64,000 nucleotides of DNA from UBA2821 sp902763335 (lineage in GTDB: Bacteria; Bacillota; Clostridia; Lachnospirales; Lachnospiraceae), in NCBI GenBank assembly GCA_052066835.1, contig JBQHRJ010000003.1; one strand, written 5' to 3'. The notes below the pieces were generated by a model, which was given only the letters and a program-made list of their open reading frames with translations, was not told the origin of the DNA and did not search any database. This document shows positions 1 through 8,367 of the stretch, piece by piece; the stretch's first letter is position 1; the number at the start of each line of letters is the position of its first letter. The position numbers and the translations under genes were made by a program.

Positions 1-2
1 TA

Positions 3-803
3 GAGATAAGGAGAGCTTTTTTAAACAAGAGGATGTTATTTTCATTGACTGCAGGCATAATTATATGTGCAGTTCACTTTGTTCAGTGGTTACCTACTAC
101 TTTTGATTATCTGAAAACGCCGGAAGGAACGATACTGTCATTTTATCCGGCTAATGTATTCAGCGAATGGATATGTTCGAATAATTATAACTGGGAACAA
201 TATGTATATTTTCTTATTTTTCCGCTGCTTGCATGCATTCCATATGGAGCTTCATTGTATGATGATTGGAATGGAGGATATGCAAAAAATATTATTATAA
301 AAAGAAGAAAACGTGATTATTTTAGGGCAAAATGGCTTGCGGTTTTTCTGTCAGGAGGAGTTTCTGTGACCGTTCCACTTATATTAAACTTTCTTGCTTT
401 TTTAACGATTGCACCTGTTAATAAACCGGAAATTGCATCTTTATTTTATGCTGTAGGAGGGGATAATATACTTGCACCTCTTTTTTACCATTACCCGTTT
501 GCATATCTGATATTATATATGTGTATTGATTTCATATATGGTGGAATTCTGGCAGGAATATGTCTTATGATGACAAATATGACACAGCGAAGATTTGTAG
601 TAGAGGTGACGCCACTTTTTATATACATATTTTTATATGCTGTTATAGCACTTATGAGTGAACAGGAATATAGTCCTGTAAGTTTCCTGAATATGGGAAG
701 TGGTACCATGCATTATGCATACATGACGGTTTTTGCACTAGTTGTAGCGGGGGTCATAACTGTTTATGTTGAGTATTCAGGAAGAAAGGGGGAACTGTAT
801 TGA
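3..803 (+). CDS. ABC-2-type permease subunit, 5' end outside window
   Basis: This is an integral membrane protein, probably a permease of the ABC exporter encoded just downstream. The first ATG in the window is at 33, but the frame stays open to base 3 and encodes EIRRAFLNKR directly before it. That basic stretch ahead of the first membrane helix is typical of the extreme N terminus of ABC-2 permeases, so the real start probably lies upstream of the window. Visible are about six hydrophobic helices and a basic cytoplasmic loop (KRRKRDYFRAKW) after the second. The stop overlaps the next start (TGATG), indicating translational coupling. Substrate unknown; bacteriocin-immunity-type exporters have similar permease sets. 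Confidence 0.7.
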   Translation, partial: EIRRAFLNKRMLFSLTAGIIICAVHFVQWLPTTFDYLKTPEGTILSFYPANVFSEWICSNNYNWEQYVYFLIFPLLACIPYGASLYDDWNGGYAKNIIIKRRKRDYFRAKWLAVFLSGGVSVTVPLILNFLAFLTIAPVNKPEIASLFYAVGGDNILAPLFYHYPFAYLILYMCIDFIYGGILAGICLMMTNMTQRRFVVEVTPLFIYIFLYAVIALMSEQEYSPVSFLNMGSGTMHYAYMTVFALVVAGVITVYVEYSGRKGELY

Positions 804-1345
804 TGAAAAAGAAATGTGTAATAACATTCATGCTAATATTTTTGGCATTATTAATAGTACTTTTTGTTATACGTGTATGGAAAGTTAATGATAAATATGG
901 TTTGAAGACTTCCAAAGCATATGATATCAATGAGATAATGGAATGTGATGGTGTAGAATATACAGTCCTTGGAACCAGAGTGTGTACGGTAGATGATACT
1001 GAACAGACAAAACTTCTCTGTGTCAGGGTGAGTGTGAAAAATGTATCAGGACGTATAAAGGATATGATGCTTTCGGATTATACGATGAATCTGAATTATA
1101 ATCTTATATATCCGGGCATGGATTATATAGCATATGTAAATGATAATATAAGTTCAATGTCAGTGAAAATATATCCGGGAGTGAAGGCAGAGTTTGAGCT
1201 GCCTTATGTTATAGAGGATAAATATCTGAACACAGCATCTAAGAAATATACAGTGGAAGATTATTGTGAACTTGATTTTGAACTGTACCCGGATAAGAAG
1301 ATGGTAATGCTTGATACAGACATACTGTATGAGGATGAAAAATAG
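803..1345 (+). CDS. Membrane-anchored extracytoplasmic protein of the ABC locus
   Basis: I do not recognise the family. The protein has a single N-terminal hydrophobic segment (about residues 5-22) after a KKK run and no lipobox cysteine, so it should be anchored with the rest outside the membrane. The outer part is beta-rich and acidic and resembles the general plan of DUF4352-like immunoglobulin-fold domains (a conserved-looking VRVSVKNVSG strand), but this is only an impression. A TTG at 800 is in frame just before the ATG; the ATG at 803 overlaps the TGA of the upstream permease and is preferred. Being between two permease genes it is probably an accessory or immunity subunit of the exporter. 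Confidence 0.6.
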   Translation: MKKKCVITFMLIFLALLIVLFVIRVWKVNDKYGLKTSKAYDINEIMECDGVEYTVLGTRVCTVDDTEQTKLLCVRVSVKNVSGRIKDMMLSDYTMNLNYNLIYPGMDYIAYVNDNISSMSVKIYPGVKAEFELPYVIEDKYLNTASKKYTVEDYCELDFELYPDKKMVMLDTDILYEDEK

Positions 1346-1357
1346 GAGAGATTTGGA

Positions 1358-2083
1358 GTGAAGAAAAATAGAAAACTTATTTTAGCAATAATTCTGCTTC
1401 AGGTAATGTATTTTTTGATAGCATACATAATTACGTCTGCCTACGAGACAGACGGATATAAGGCTTCAGTGGCAGACAGTATTTTATTGGGATTAACATA
1501 TGTTAATATATACACATATATTACAGTGGTGCTTGCGATATCTGTCTTTAGCATAATAGGAAGGAATATGTATTATGGTATAATCATACGCTCAGGTGGT
1601 GGAAACAGAATGTTTTTTAATATGGCAGTAAAAGCCGGTATCAGCTCAGCGTGTGTGGCAGTATGCCATGTTTTTTCCATTGCTGTATGGTCAAAGGCAA
1701 TGGAAAGAGAGTGGATTAACTGGTCAGCCCCAAACTCTGTTTATCGGTATATTTGTGCAGGACATACAACAGATATATCATTTATAAGGATGATTATATT
1801 TGCATTGATTGGGTCATTTGTTTTGTTTTATATCATTTCACTGATTATGCTTATAAATGGATGGATGTTTGGAAGAATAGTGGCACTTGCAGTAGTGGTA
1901 ATAGTATTTTTTGCCGAGAAATATTCAGGAGGGTCTATTATATTCGGATTGCTGCTTCCGAGCTATGAAACCATAGCAGAAAGTTATGGTATTATAAAAA
2001 GTATTCTTGTGGGAACAGTTATTATTATAGGATTGTATGTGGCCGGAAGTATAATGATTAAAGGAAAAGATTACATAAACTAA
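1358..2083 (+). CDS. ABC-2-type permease subunit (GTG start)
   Basis: A hydrophobic protein of 241 residues with about six membrane helices, beginning with a basic MKKNRK segment before the first helix. The start is GTG, with an AGGAG ribosome site about ten bases upstream. It has the size and topology of the other two permeases in this locus but little visible sequence identity with them. It lies between the anchored protein and the ATPase gene, in the same direction and with short gaps, so I read it as a second membrane subunit of the same exporter. No substrate can be inferred. Confidence 0.6.
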   Translation: MKKNRKLILAIILLQVMYFLIAYIITSAYETDGYKASVADSILLGLTYVNIYTYITVVLAISVFSIIGRNMYYGIIIRSGGGNRMFFNMAVKAGISSACVAVCHVFSIAVWSKAMEREWINWSAPNSVYRYICAGHTTDISFIRMIIFALIGSFVLFYIISLIMLINGWMFGRIVALAVVVIVFFAEKYSGGSIIFGLLLPSYETIAESYGIIKSILVGTVIIIGLYVAGSIMIKGKDYIN

Positions 2084-2118
2084 TAAAATGTTTTTATTAT
2101 ATGGAAAGGGATAATTAC

Positions 2119-2763
2119 ATGAAGAAAATAGAAGTTAAGGATGCAGTAAAAGAAATAAAAAAGCACAGAGTGCTCGATGGTATAAATCTTGAATTTACAA
2201 GCGGAAAAGTGTATGGTCTGAACGGAATAAACGGTTCAGGAAAAACAATGCTCATGAGAGCGATATGTGGGCTTATACATCTTAGTAGCGGTGAGATATG
2301 TGTAGACGGTAAAATTCTTGGAAAAGACATTGAATTTCCGGAAAGTGTAGGTGTACTTATAGAAAATCCGGGATTGGCTGAGAATTGTACAGGATTTGAA
2401 AATCTGAGAATAATAGCGGATATAAAAAAGATTACTACAGATGAATATATAAAAAACCTTCTTGGGAGACTGCTTCTTGATCCGGATGATAAAAGAAAGG
2501 TAAAGAAATACTCCCTTGGAATGAAACAGAAGATAGGTATAGCAGAGGCGTTTATAGATGAACCGGAACTGCTGTTATTGGATGAACCTTTTAATGCATT
2601 GGATAGAAAATCTGTTAAAGCTGTTAAGGAAATGATAAGAGAATATGTGAATGATGAAAGAATCATTATTATATCATGTCATGACAGACAGATAATGGAT
2701 GAAGTGTGTGATGAAATATACTGTATGGAAGACGGAAAAATTTATGATGAGGAAGATGAGTAA
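2119..2763 (+). CDS. ABC transporter ATP-binding protein
   Basis: This is the ATPase that should power the permeases around it. The Walker A motif reads GINGSGKTML, the signature motif is degenerate (KKYSLGMKQKIGIAEA), Walker B is LLLLDEPFNALD, and the switch histidine follows in IIISCHD. At about 214 residues it is a single nucleotide-binding domain of the CcmA/drug-export type, usual length. The ATG at 2119 has a GGAAAGGG ribosome site 10 bases upstream, so I prefer it to an in-frame ATG at 2101 that lies within the leader. The 3' end overlaps the next permease start. Confidence 0.9.
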   Translation: MKKIEVKDAVKEIKKHRVLDGINLEFTSGKVYGLNGINGSGKTMLMRAICGLIHLSSGEICVDGKILGKDIEFPESVGVLIENPGLAENCTGFENLRIIADIKKITTDEYIKNLLGRLLLDPDDKRKVKKYSLGMKQKIGIAEAFIDEPELLLLDEPFNALDRKSVKAVKEMIREYVNDERIIIISCHDRQIMDEVCDEIYCMEDGKIYDEEDE

Positions 2764-3526
2764 AACAGGTTTTATAAGAAAAAATATATTTGTGTTTGTA
2801 ATTGCCATTTTTAATGTAATTAAGGCAGACATTATACTTGGATATGATGATATGTCGGCGGGAATTGTTGAATATATACTTATGTTCAATGGGGGTACAG
2901 GAAAAAATATGAAACATGTTCCAATACTGCTGATTGCATTTATCATGTATATATCTGTGGTGGCAGTTGCAGATTGTCATAATGGACCGGGATATTCTGA
3001 CACCGCTGAGGTTATAAGATACGGAAGAAGAAAATGGTGGTTAAAACGTTGTCTTTACAGTGTAGCCGATATTATTACATATATATTTACTATAGCAGTT
3101 GTATTTTTATGTGCTGCACATGGAAAATGGAGCACAGGAGAATTGACTGGAAAAATGATAGTAAGCTATTTTGATAAAGATATCGAATATATCTATCTTG
3201 GAAATTTAAGATTTGTCGTTTCGGGAATATTGACACCGATGCTTATGATAATTGGTATTGTATTGATTGTAAAAGCACTTGCGGTTGCAGTTGGTTCAGT
3301 GATATCGGTTATATCTTCATGTATACTTATGATATTGGCAGTATGGTTTTGTAATCCGTTGATACCGGGCGATTATATAATGCTTATGAAACATACATTT
3401 TATATTGGGAAATTAGGGACTAATGAGGTGATGGGTATAATATATTCAATTTTTATTATGATTATAGCATTTGTGGGTGGAAGTGTTTTTATGAGTAAAA
3501 AGGATATTCTGCCATCTGAAAAATAA
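2744..3526 (+). CDS. ABC-2-type permease subunit
   Basis: A third hydrophobic protein, about 260 residues with six or so helices, probably a membrane subunit of the exporter. Its start overlaps the end of the ATPase gene. ATG codons at 2744, 2747 and 2756 are all possible; the one at 2756 sits only three bases after a GAGG, which is too close, so 2744 is a compromise. A cytoplasmic loop RYGRRKWWLKRC between early helices is similar in kind to the basic loop of the first permease (KRRKRDYFRAKW), which supports a common ABC-2 ancestry. A strong terminator follows, ending this transcription unit. Confidence 0.6.
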   Translation: MMRKMSKTGFIRKNIFVFVIAIFNVIKADIILGYDDMSAGIVEYILMFNGGTGKNMKHVPILLIAFIMYISVVAVADCHNGPGYSDTAEVIRYGRRKWWLKRCLYSVADIITYIFTIAVVFLCAAHGKWSTGELTGKMIVSYFDKDIEYIYLGNLRFVVSGILTPMLMIIGIVLIVKALAVAVGSVISVISSCILMILAVWFCNPLIPGDYIMLMKHTFYIGKLGTNEVMGIIYSIFIMIIAFVGGSVFMSKKDILPSEK

Positions 3527-3590
3527 AGGATATAAACAAAATGGAGATAAAAAATATGTGGGATATGGCGAAATAATGAATGGAACGGTT

Positions 3591-3639
3591 AACAGGAATA
3601 CATTTGTGATTTAAATTGCAAATATATTCCTGTTTTTTT
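3591..3639 (+). terminator. Intrinsic terminator after the ABC locus
   Basis: AACAGGAATA pairs perfectly with TATTCCTGTT, extended by a partly paired ATTTG/CAAAT inner stem, and is followed by a run of seven T. It separates the exporter genes from the acyl-carrier-protein operon. Confidence 0.85.
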
Positions 3640-3681
3640 GCTATAAAAGACTGCCCAATAAATTAAATAGTCAAACATTTC

Positions 3682-3742
3682 GTGTCTTTAAGTCGCGGTT
3701 TGATGCAGGCTGCTAAATTTGTAAAATAATGTATGATACAAT
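3682..3742 (+). promoter_or_regulatory. Putative AgrA-controlled promoter of the ACP operon
   Basis: A 27-base element starting GTGTCTTTAAGTCG (3682-3708) matches, without gaps, 20 of 27 bases of an element upstream of agrD (12316-12342). In both places the distance from its first base to a -10 hexamer (here TACAAT, 3737-3742) is 55 bases, and the -35 position (here TAAATT) is poor. This is the arrangement expected of an activator-dependent promoter. The alternative -10 TATGAT at 3732 would break the identical spacing. That the activator is the LytTR regulator at 14.6 kb is inference. Confidence 0.5.
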
Positions 3743-3781
3743 TTTGTTAACAATATAAAACATAAAAACAGGGAGATACAA

Positions 3782-4015
3782 ATGAGTAAAATGTTAGACA
3801 ATATATTATTGGATATAAAACCCGAACTCAAGGAAATGGGCAGCTTCAAGGGAAAAAGCATAATAAATGATATGAAGCTTGATTCTCTTGAACTGGTTCA
3901 GCTCATGACAATGATAGAAGAAAAATTGAAACTTGATATATCAGATATAGAGGGATTTATAGATATCATGCAGGAATATGACACACTGTCAGCATGGATA
4001 GAGGGTGCATTATGA
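3782..4015 (+). CDS. Stand-alone acyl/peptidyl carrier protein
   Basis: A 77-residue acidic helical protein of the phosphopantetheine carrier family. The attachment serine is Ser35 in the motif MKLDSLELVQL, which matches the D-S-L-E/D signature. It should carry a thioester-bound acyl or aminoacyl group after modification by a phosphopantetheinyl transferase, which is not encoded in this window. The ribosome site GGGAG precedes the ATG. The stop overlaps the start of a PaaK/CapK-like adenylating enzyme (ATGA), so the two are translationally coupled and probably work as a pair. It is not next to fatty-acid synthesis genes, so it is unlikely to be the housekeeping AcpP. Confidence 0.85.
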   Translation: MSKMLDNILLDIKPELKEMGSFKGKSIINDMKLDSLELVQLMTMIEEKLKLDISDIEGFIDIMQEYDTLSAWIEGAL

Positions 4016-5274
4016 TACCGGATAAAAGATTTGAAATAATGGCAGATTATGCATACAGCAGAGTTCCGCTGTATATGAAAAGACTGGTAAAATATACATC
4101 CGGGATGCCATGGGAAAATATTCCGGTACTTACCAAGGATGAAATACAGAGTGACAGCGAAAGCTTTTTTTCGAGTGAATATCTGATAGGCGGTAACAGA
4201 GAAGACATTCTGCATGGAAGAACTTCGGGATCTACAGGAAGGTACATGGATTTGTACTGTCATAGAAATGACAATACAAAATCTCTACTGACTGTCTGGC
4301 TGTACAGAAAGAAATATTACGGAATAACACCTGCGGATAAAATGTGTTATTTTTTCACCTCATCAAATATAGGTTACAGAGATGGGATAGAGTACGAATC
4401 AGAAACAACAGGAAACATTAAGGGATTCAGTAAAAACAATCTGACCCATGACAGAATGATAGAGATATACAGGGAGATAGAGGAGTTTGATCCCGTGTGG
4501 ATGTTCATTCAGCCGAGCATGGCAGTACTTCTGTGTGATGCAGCGAAGGAGACAGGAATAAAGTTAGAAAATCTCAGATATATAGAATTTACCGGGGAAA
4601 TGCTGACAGACAGTGTAAGAAAGAGAACGGAAGAAACATTTGGCTGCAGATGTGCAAACCATTATGGCTGTAATGAAGTAAATACAATAGCATTTGAGTG
4701 TCCGTATGGAAATATGCATACAGCTTCTAACATGGTATATGTGGAAACGCTTGATGACAGTGATTGTAGGACAATGTATGGTGAAGAAGGAAGAATAATA
4801 GTTACTTCTGTGGCAAACAGAGTTATGCCATATATAAGATATGATACAGGAGACAGGGGAGTATTGCGTGATGACATAAAATGCAAGTGCGGCTGCCAGT
4901 CTCCGGTGCTTGAACTGACAGGAGGGAGAGTACATGAATATATAGAAACAGCAGACGGGCAGAAGATAAATGCCTATATATTTGTCCATGCGGTGGAAAT
5001 GATAAACCGGGAACTGGAGGGGTGCGTCAGACAGTTCAGTATAGTGCAGACGGATTATGACAGATTCGATGTAAAAATGGCTGTAGACGATGAGATATAT
5101 GAAATGGGAGTAGATGAGGAGGCGATAGAAGAGAGATTTATGAGAAATGTTATTCATCCTGGAATGGAAAATGCGGAATACAGATTTGAATTCTGCAATC
5201 AGATATTTCAGGAAGAGGGAAGGAAGGTGTTGTGGTTTAGGAAAGCAATGAATAAATACATCATAACAGAATAA
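4012..5274 (+). CDS. PaaK/CapK-like adenylate-forming ligase
   Basis: An ANL-superfamily enzyme of the phenylacetate-CoA ligase/CapK branch, about 420 residues, usual for that branch. It shows the nucleotide-binding loop HGRTSGSTGRY (about residues 69-79), the YGCNE motif that corresponds to the A5 box, the YDTGDRG adenosine-contacting motif, and a CKCGCQSP cysteine cluster as in PaaK-type enzymes. Such enzymes activate a carboxylic acid with ATP and pass it to CoA or a carrier protein. The ATG at 4012 overlaps the carrier protein stop, so I infer that it loads that carrier. An earlier in-frame ATG at 3994 lies inside the carrier gene and is less likely. The acid substrate is unknown. Confidence 0.8.
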   Translation: MIPDKRFEIMADYAYSRVPLYMKRLVKYTSGMPWENIPVLTKDEIQSDSESFFSSEYLIGGNREDILHGRTSGSTGRYMDLYCHRNDNTKSLLTVWLYRKKYYGITPADKMCYFFTSSNIGYRDGIEYESETTGNIKGFSKNNLTHDRMIEIYREIEEFDPVWMFIQPSMAVLLCDAAKETGIKLENLRYIEFTGEMLTDSVRKRTEETFGCRCANHYGCNEVNTIAFECPYGNMHTASNMVYVETLDDSDCRTMYGEEGRIIVTSVANRVMPYIRYDTGDRGVLRDDIKCKCGCQSPVLELTGGRVHEYIETADGQKINAYIFVHAVEMINRELEGCVRQFSIVQTDYDRFDVKMAVDDEIYEMGVDEEAIEERFMRNVIHPGMENAEYRFEFCNQIFQEEGRKVLWFRKAMNKYIITE

Positions 5275-5322
5275 ATAATAATATAATGAAAAAAATACTA
5301 AACAAATGAAAGGAAGAAACAG

Positions 5323-6384
5323 ATGAAAAAGAAAATAGTTTCATTAGTTGCAATGGTTACAGCAACAACATTATTAAATTACTATACAGGAGCAAATATA
5401 TACGCATCAGATGACAATTATGTTGAAAGTAGCTATGAGCAGTTTTTACTTGAGGAAGCAGAAGAAAGTACAGGAATTTTAGATGAAGATGTTGAGTATG
5501 AATTGAATATGCAGGGAGTTTTTGATAGGGAAATAGAAGCATTTGATGAAGAAACTATAAATAGGTTAAATGATGGAGCGGAATACAGTGTGGCTGTTGG
5601 ATATTATGAAGAGGATGTAAATGTTATTACAGAAATGTCTGATAAGGATATTGAAGAATATTATGATGAAATATACGAACAGAATCTTCAGGAGGATTTA
5701 AGAGAAGGAAATTCAATTGAGTTAGAAAATAAAGTGGATAATGATAAGTCTATAATGGAAAAACTTGGATTAGTTAATACAGTATATGCAGAAAAAAGTA
5801 CTACAGAAACAAATAAACTAAAATTTACATTAATAACTACTCAAAGTTGTAATAAAACCAGTATATATGTGGCTGGTTCGGCAGAATGGTTAAAGGATCC
5901 GGATAATACATTAAATGATTATTTGTCAATAAGTGCAACAGGTCTGGATACTATATTTGATGATAAACAGAACTATGGTGCATGTTATCGATATGAAATT
6001 TATAATTATGGGGGATCAGTAAAACCGGTTAAATATTCTAGAGCTGATGTAAAACCTATAAAAGTAAATAATAATGGCATAAGTACATGTGTAAATTTAT
6101 GCGATAATACACCTGTAGATACGTATAAAAATCACAAAATATATATAGGAGGACATTTCTATGTTAATAACCGTAGAAGTGAGGGAGTAATAGGAGTTAA
6201 ATTGGGATATATTCATCAAGAGAAAAAACATGATGGTAATATATCTATTAATGCAACAATTAATTCACAGGGTAAATTGGGCATTTCAGCATCTAACAGT
6301 TTAAAAGTTAGTGATTATTATCATAATATTTCAACTGTACCATCAATGTCATTTCATTTTGATCCTAATTATAGTTTCAAATAA
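5323..6384 (+). CDS. Secreted protein of unknown family (paralogue A)
   Basis: The protein begins with KKK and a hydrophobic segment ending near TGANIYA-SDD, a convincing Sec signal peptide. It continues with a strongly acidic region (about residues 28-140) containing LNMQGVFDREIEAFDEETINRLNDG, then a basic/neutral C-terminal half with HKIYIGGHFYVNNRRSEG and GYIHQEKK. I do not recognise a catalytic motif. A second, frameshifted copy of the same protein lies at 7.3-8.3 kb and keeps the GVFD(R/S)EIE, IGGHFFVN and YIHQE motifs, so these define the family. It follows the ligase gene closely without a promoter that I can see. A role as exported product, adhesin or acceptor of the operon's acyl group is open. 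Confidence 0.75.
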   Translation: MKKKIVSLVAMVTATTLLNYYTGANIYASDDNYVESSYEQFLLEEAEESTGILDEDVEYELNMQGVFDREIEAFDEETINRLNDGAEYSVAVGYYEEDVNVITEMSDKDIEEYYDEIYEQNLQEDLREGNSIELENKVDNDKSIMEKLGLVNTVYAEKSTTETNKLKFTLITTQSCNKTSIYVAGSAEWLKDPDNTLNDYLSISATGLDTIFDDKQNYGACYRYEIYNYGGSVKPVKYSRADVKPIKVNNNGISTCVNLCDNTPVDTYKNHKIYIGGHFYVNNRRSEGVIGVKLGYIHQEKKHDGNISINATINSQGKLGISASNSLKVSDYYHNISTVPSMSFHFDPNYSFK

Positions 6385-6420
6385 ATACATACAGTTTATA
6401 AAGTAAGGAGATGATGGCTT

Positions 6421-7176
6421 ATGACAAGAAAATTTCATAAAAGACTGGCAGTGGGTATTGTACTGGTGATATTTGCATGCGTATTTGCAGGTAATATTCA
6501 ACGTGGAAATGCAGATCAAGATATAAGTGAAGAAACGCTGATGAAGGGAGTACACAGATTATCTGCCGATATGGTTGAAACATTGGATTATGATGGATTG
6601 AGCGTAAAAATGGTAGGATGCGTATATGATCCGGAAGTTACTGTTGGTGTGGCTGTATTTGCGATAACTGGAAGTGATGAGATTAAATACGAGGGATACA
6701 GTTCTTTTTCATATAATAACAATGTATACGGATTAAGATGCACAATGGGAAGTGGAATGACATCTTGTGCTGAAATGAAAGAAAATACATTGTATATTTA
6801 CTACTATTTTAATATATATGGAGATAAGGATTCGGATGTACGTCTGGGTTTATATAATGATAGTGGTAAAGATGCATGTTTATTAGATGAATTTGAAATA
6901 AATGATAAATATACATCAGGTAAAGTTATGCATATGATAAATAATTCTGGAGTTTCGATTTCATCTGTAGGAATGAGATTCGAAGGAATCTATGTAGATG
7001 ATACTGTAAGAAGCATACAGTTAGAATATGCTAATGGAGATGAAAAAGAAATAAATGTTTATCACAGAAGTGAAAATAATGGAGTGGTTACTATAGGATT
7101 TGGAAGTGAAATAGATATAAATGGAATTAAAGGTGTAATTATAGGTGATAAAGAATACAATGTAATTAACCAATAG
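6421..7176 (+). CDS. Secreted or anchored protein of unknown function
   Basis: A 251-residue protein with a basic N terminus (MTRKFHKR) and one hydrophobic segment (about residues 9-24) that looks like a signal peptide or anchor, followed by a beta-rich soluble part with no cysteine pattern or active-site motif that I recognise. The start has AAGGAG about eleven bases upstream. It lies between the two copies of the paralogue A gene and could belong to the duplicated unit, although no second copy of it is visible. Base composition matches its neighbours. Function unknown. Confidence 0.65.
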   Translation: MTRKFHKRLAVGIVLVIFACVFAGNIQRGNADQDISEETLMKGVHRLSADMVETLDYDGLSVKMVGCVYDPEVTVGVAVFAITGSDEIKYEGYSSFSYNNNVYGLRCTMGSGMTSCAEMKENTLYIYYYFNIYGDKDSDVRLGLYNDSGKDACLLDEFEINDKYTSGKVMHMINNSGVSISSVGMRFEGIYVDDTVRSIQLEYANGDEKEINVYHRSENNGVVTIGFGSEIDINGIKGVIIGDKEYNVINQ

Positions 7177-7200
7177 GGTATGAATAATTTGAAATGACCA

Positions 7201-7263
7201 AATAATTAGGATTATGAGCAGGGTACAAGGTTGTTGTGCCCTGCGACTTGTATGGGAATCCAA
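7201..7263 (+). pseudogene. Relic fragment of a BtrH-like gene
   Basis: Bases 7218-7257 match 8701-8740, inside the intact BtrH-like gene, with three differences in 40. In the corresponding frame the relic encodes AGYKVVVPCDLYGNP where the intact gene has AGYTVVVPCDLYGMP. A weaker match (AATAATTAGGA against AATCATTAGGA) extends upstream, interrupted by a six-base insertion. There is no open frame around it. It marks an older duplication of this part of the operon, of which only this scrap of the BtrH-like gene remains upstream of the broken paralogue. Confidence 0.75.
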
Positions 7264-7288
7264 CACTTGAAAATGAAAGGAAATGATT

Positions 7289-8301
7289 ATGAAAAAACAT
7301 ATAAAAAAAGTGATAGCAATAGCTATGAGTATATTTTTTGGTATGTATTCAAGTATATGGAATGTATATGGAGATGTATTAAAAGATGGACATCAGGTAA
7401 AAGGAGATGGTTTACAGAAGTTTATAAAAGAAGAAAAGGAGACAAATACAGGGCTTATTGATAAAAAGATAGAAAATAACCTAAACGATTTAGGGGTTTT
7501 TGATTCAGAGATAGAGCAGTTTGATGATGAAACATTAAGCTTGTTAAATTGTGGGTATGATTACCATGTTGATGTTGTGTATTATGATGAAACGGATGAT
7601 GGCTTGAAAAAAATGTCAGATAATGAGGTGGAAAATTATTTTAATGTTATTTATGCGGATGGGCGACAAGATGAACTGCATGATGGAAAAGTTTTGGATC
7701 TTCCATAGGCGGTAATACAGGTAAAATTAAATTTGTTCTCGTGGCAATTCAGACAAGTAGTACGGAAGTCTCTATAAGAGCAATGGCAGAATGGAAAGAA
7801 AATCCTAAATATAGGGGTAATGATTATATTGGAACGTATATACAGGATGATGATGTTTATTTTGAAGATGGTGAAAAAAAATTTGCAAAATATTATTATT
7901 GTCAAAATAGTATTAAAGATGAAAATGGTATGAGTGAATTACATCAAGTGGAAAACACGAATGTGATAGCTAATTCAAAGTTGAATGCAATTGGGGCACA
8001 TATACGTTTGAAGGAAGACACCATAAAAAGTGAATATTCAAATCATAGAATAATTATAGGAGGACATTTTTTTGTAAATGATTATATGAAAAAAGGAAAG
8101 GTACTTGTTAGAATGCAATATATTCATCAGGAAAGAAGAGCAGCTGGAATTGTAAATGCAGGATTGAGTTTTGACGCAAATGGTAAAATTGTTCCTAATG
8201 TATCGTATAGTGGTAATATTTCAGATTGTTTCACACGTATTGCAGTAGCAGATATGGTGAATGTTTTGTTGGCATTTGATAATAGTACTTATTTAAAGTA
8301 A
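7289..8301 (+). pseudogene. Frameshifted paralogue of secreted protein A
   Basis: The first part (signal peptide, then LNDLGVFDSEIEQFDDETLSLLN) matches the N-terminal half of the secreted protein at 5.3 kb, and the second part (KIKFVLVAIQTSS, HRIIIGGHFFVND, MQYIHQERR) matches its C-terminal half. The two parts lie in different frames; the change (-1 in reading) falls in or near GGAAAAGTTTTGG at 7685-7697, shortly before a TAG. Read through, the protein would be about 335 residues and slightly shorter than its paralogue. I see no canonical slippery heptamer in the zero frame, so I call it a pseudogene; a sequencing error is possible. The ATG at 7289 has AAAGGA at good spacing; the ATG at 7283 is too close. 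Confidence 0.75.
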
Positions 8302-8367
8302 ATTATTAATTTGTATATAACGTAGGATAATTATAATAAATTTTGTTTGGGTAAGGAGCAATTCAAA

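Noticed and set aside
2115..2666. Long open frame opposite the ABC ATPase
   Set aside because: It mirrors the ATPase reading frame and has no ribosome site or recognisable protein features.
7685..7700. Programmed -1 frameshift in the secreted-protein paralogue
   Set aside because: The zero-frame codons GGA AAA GTT TTG do not form an X-XXY-YYZ slippery heptamer, and I see no clear downstream stimulating stem; ordinary decay is simpler.
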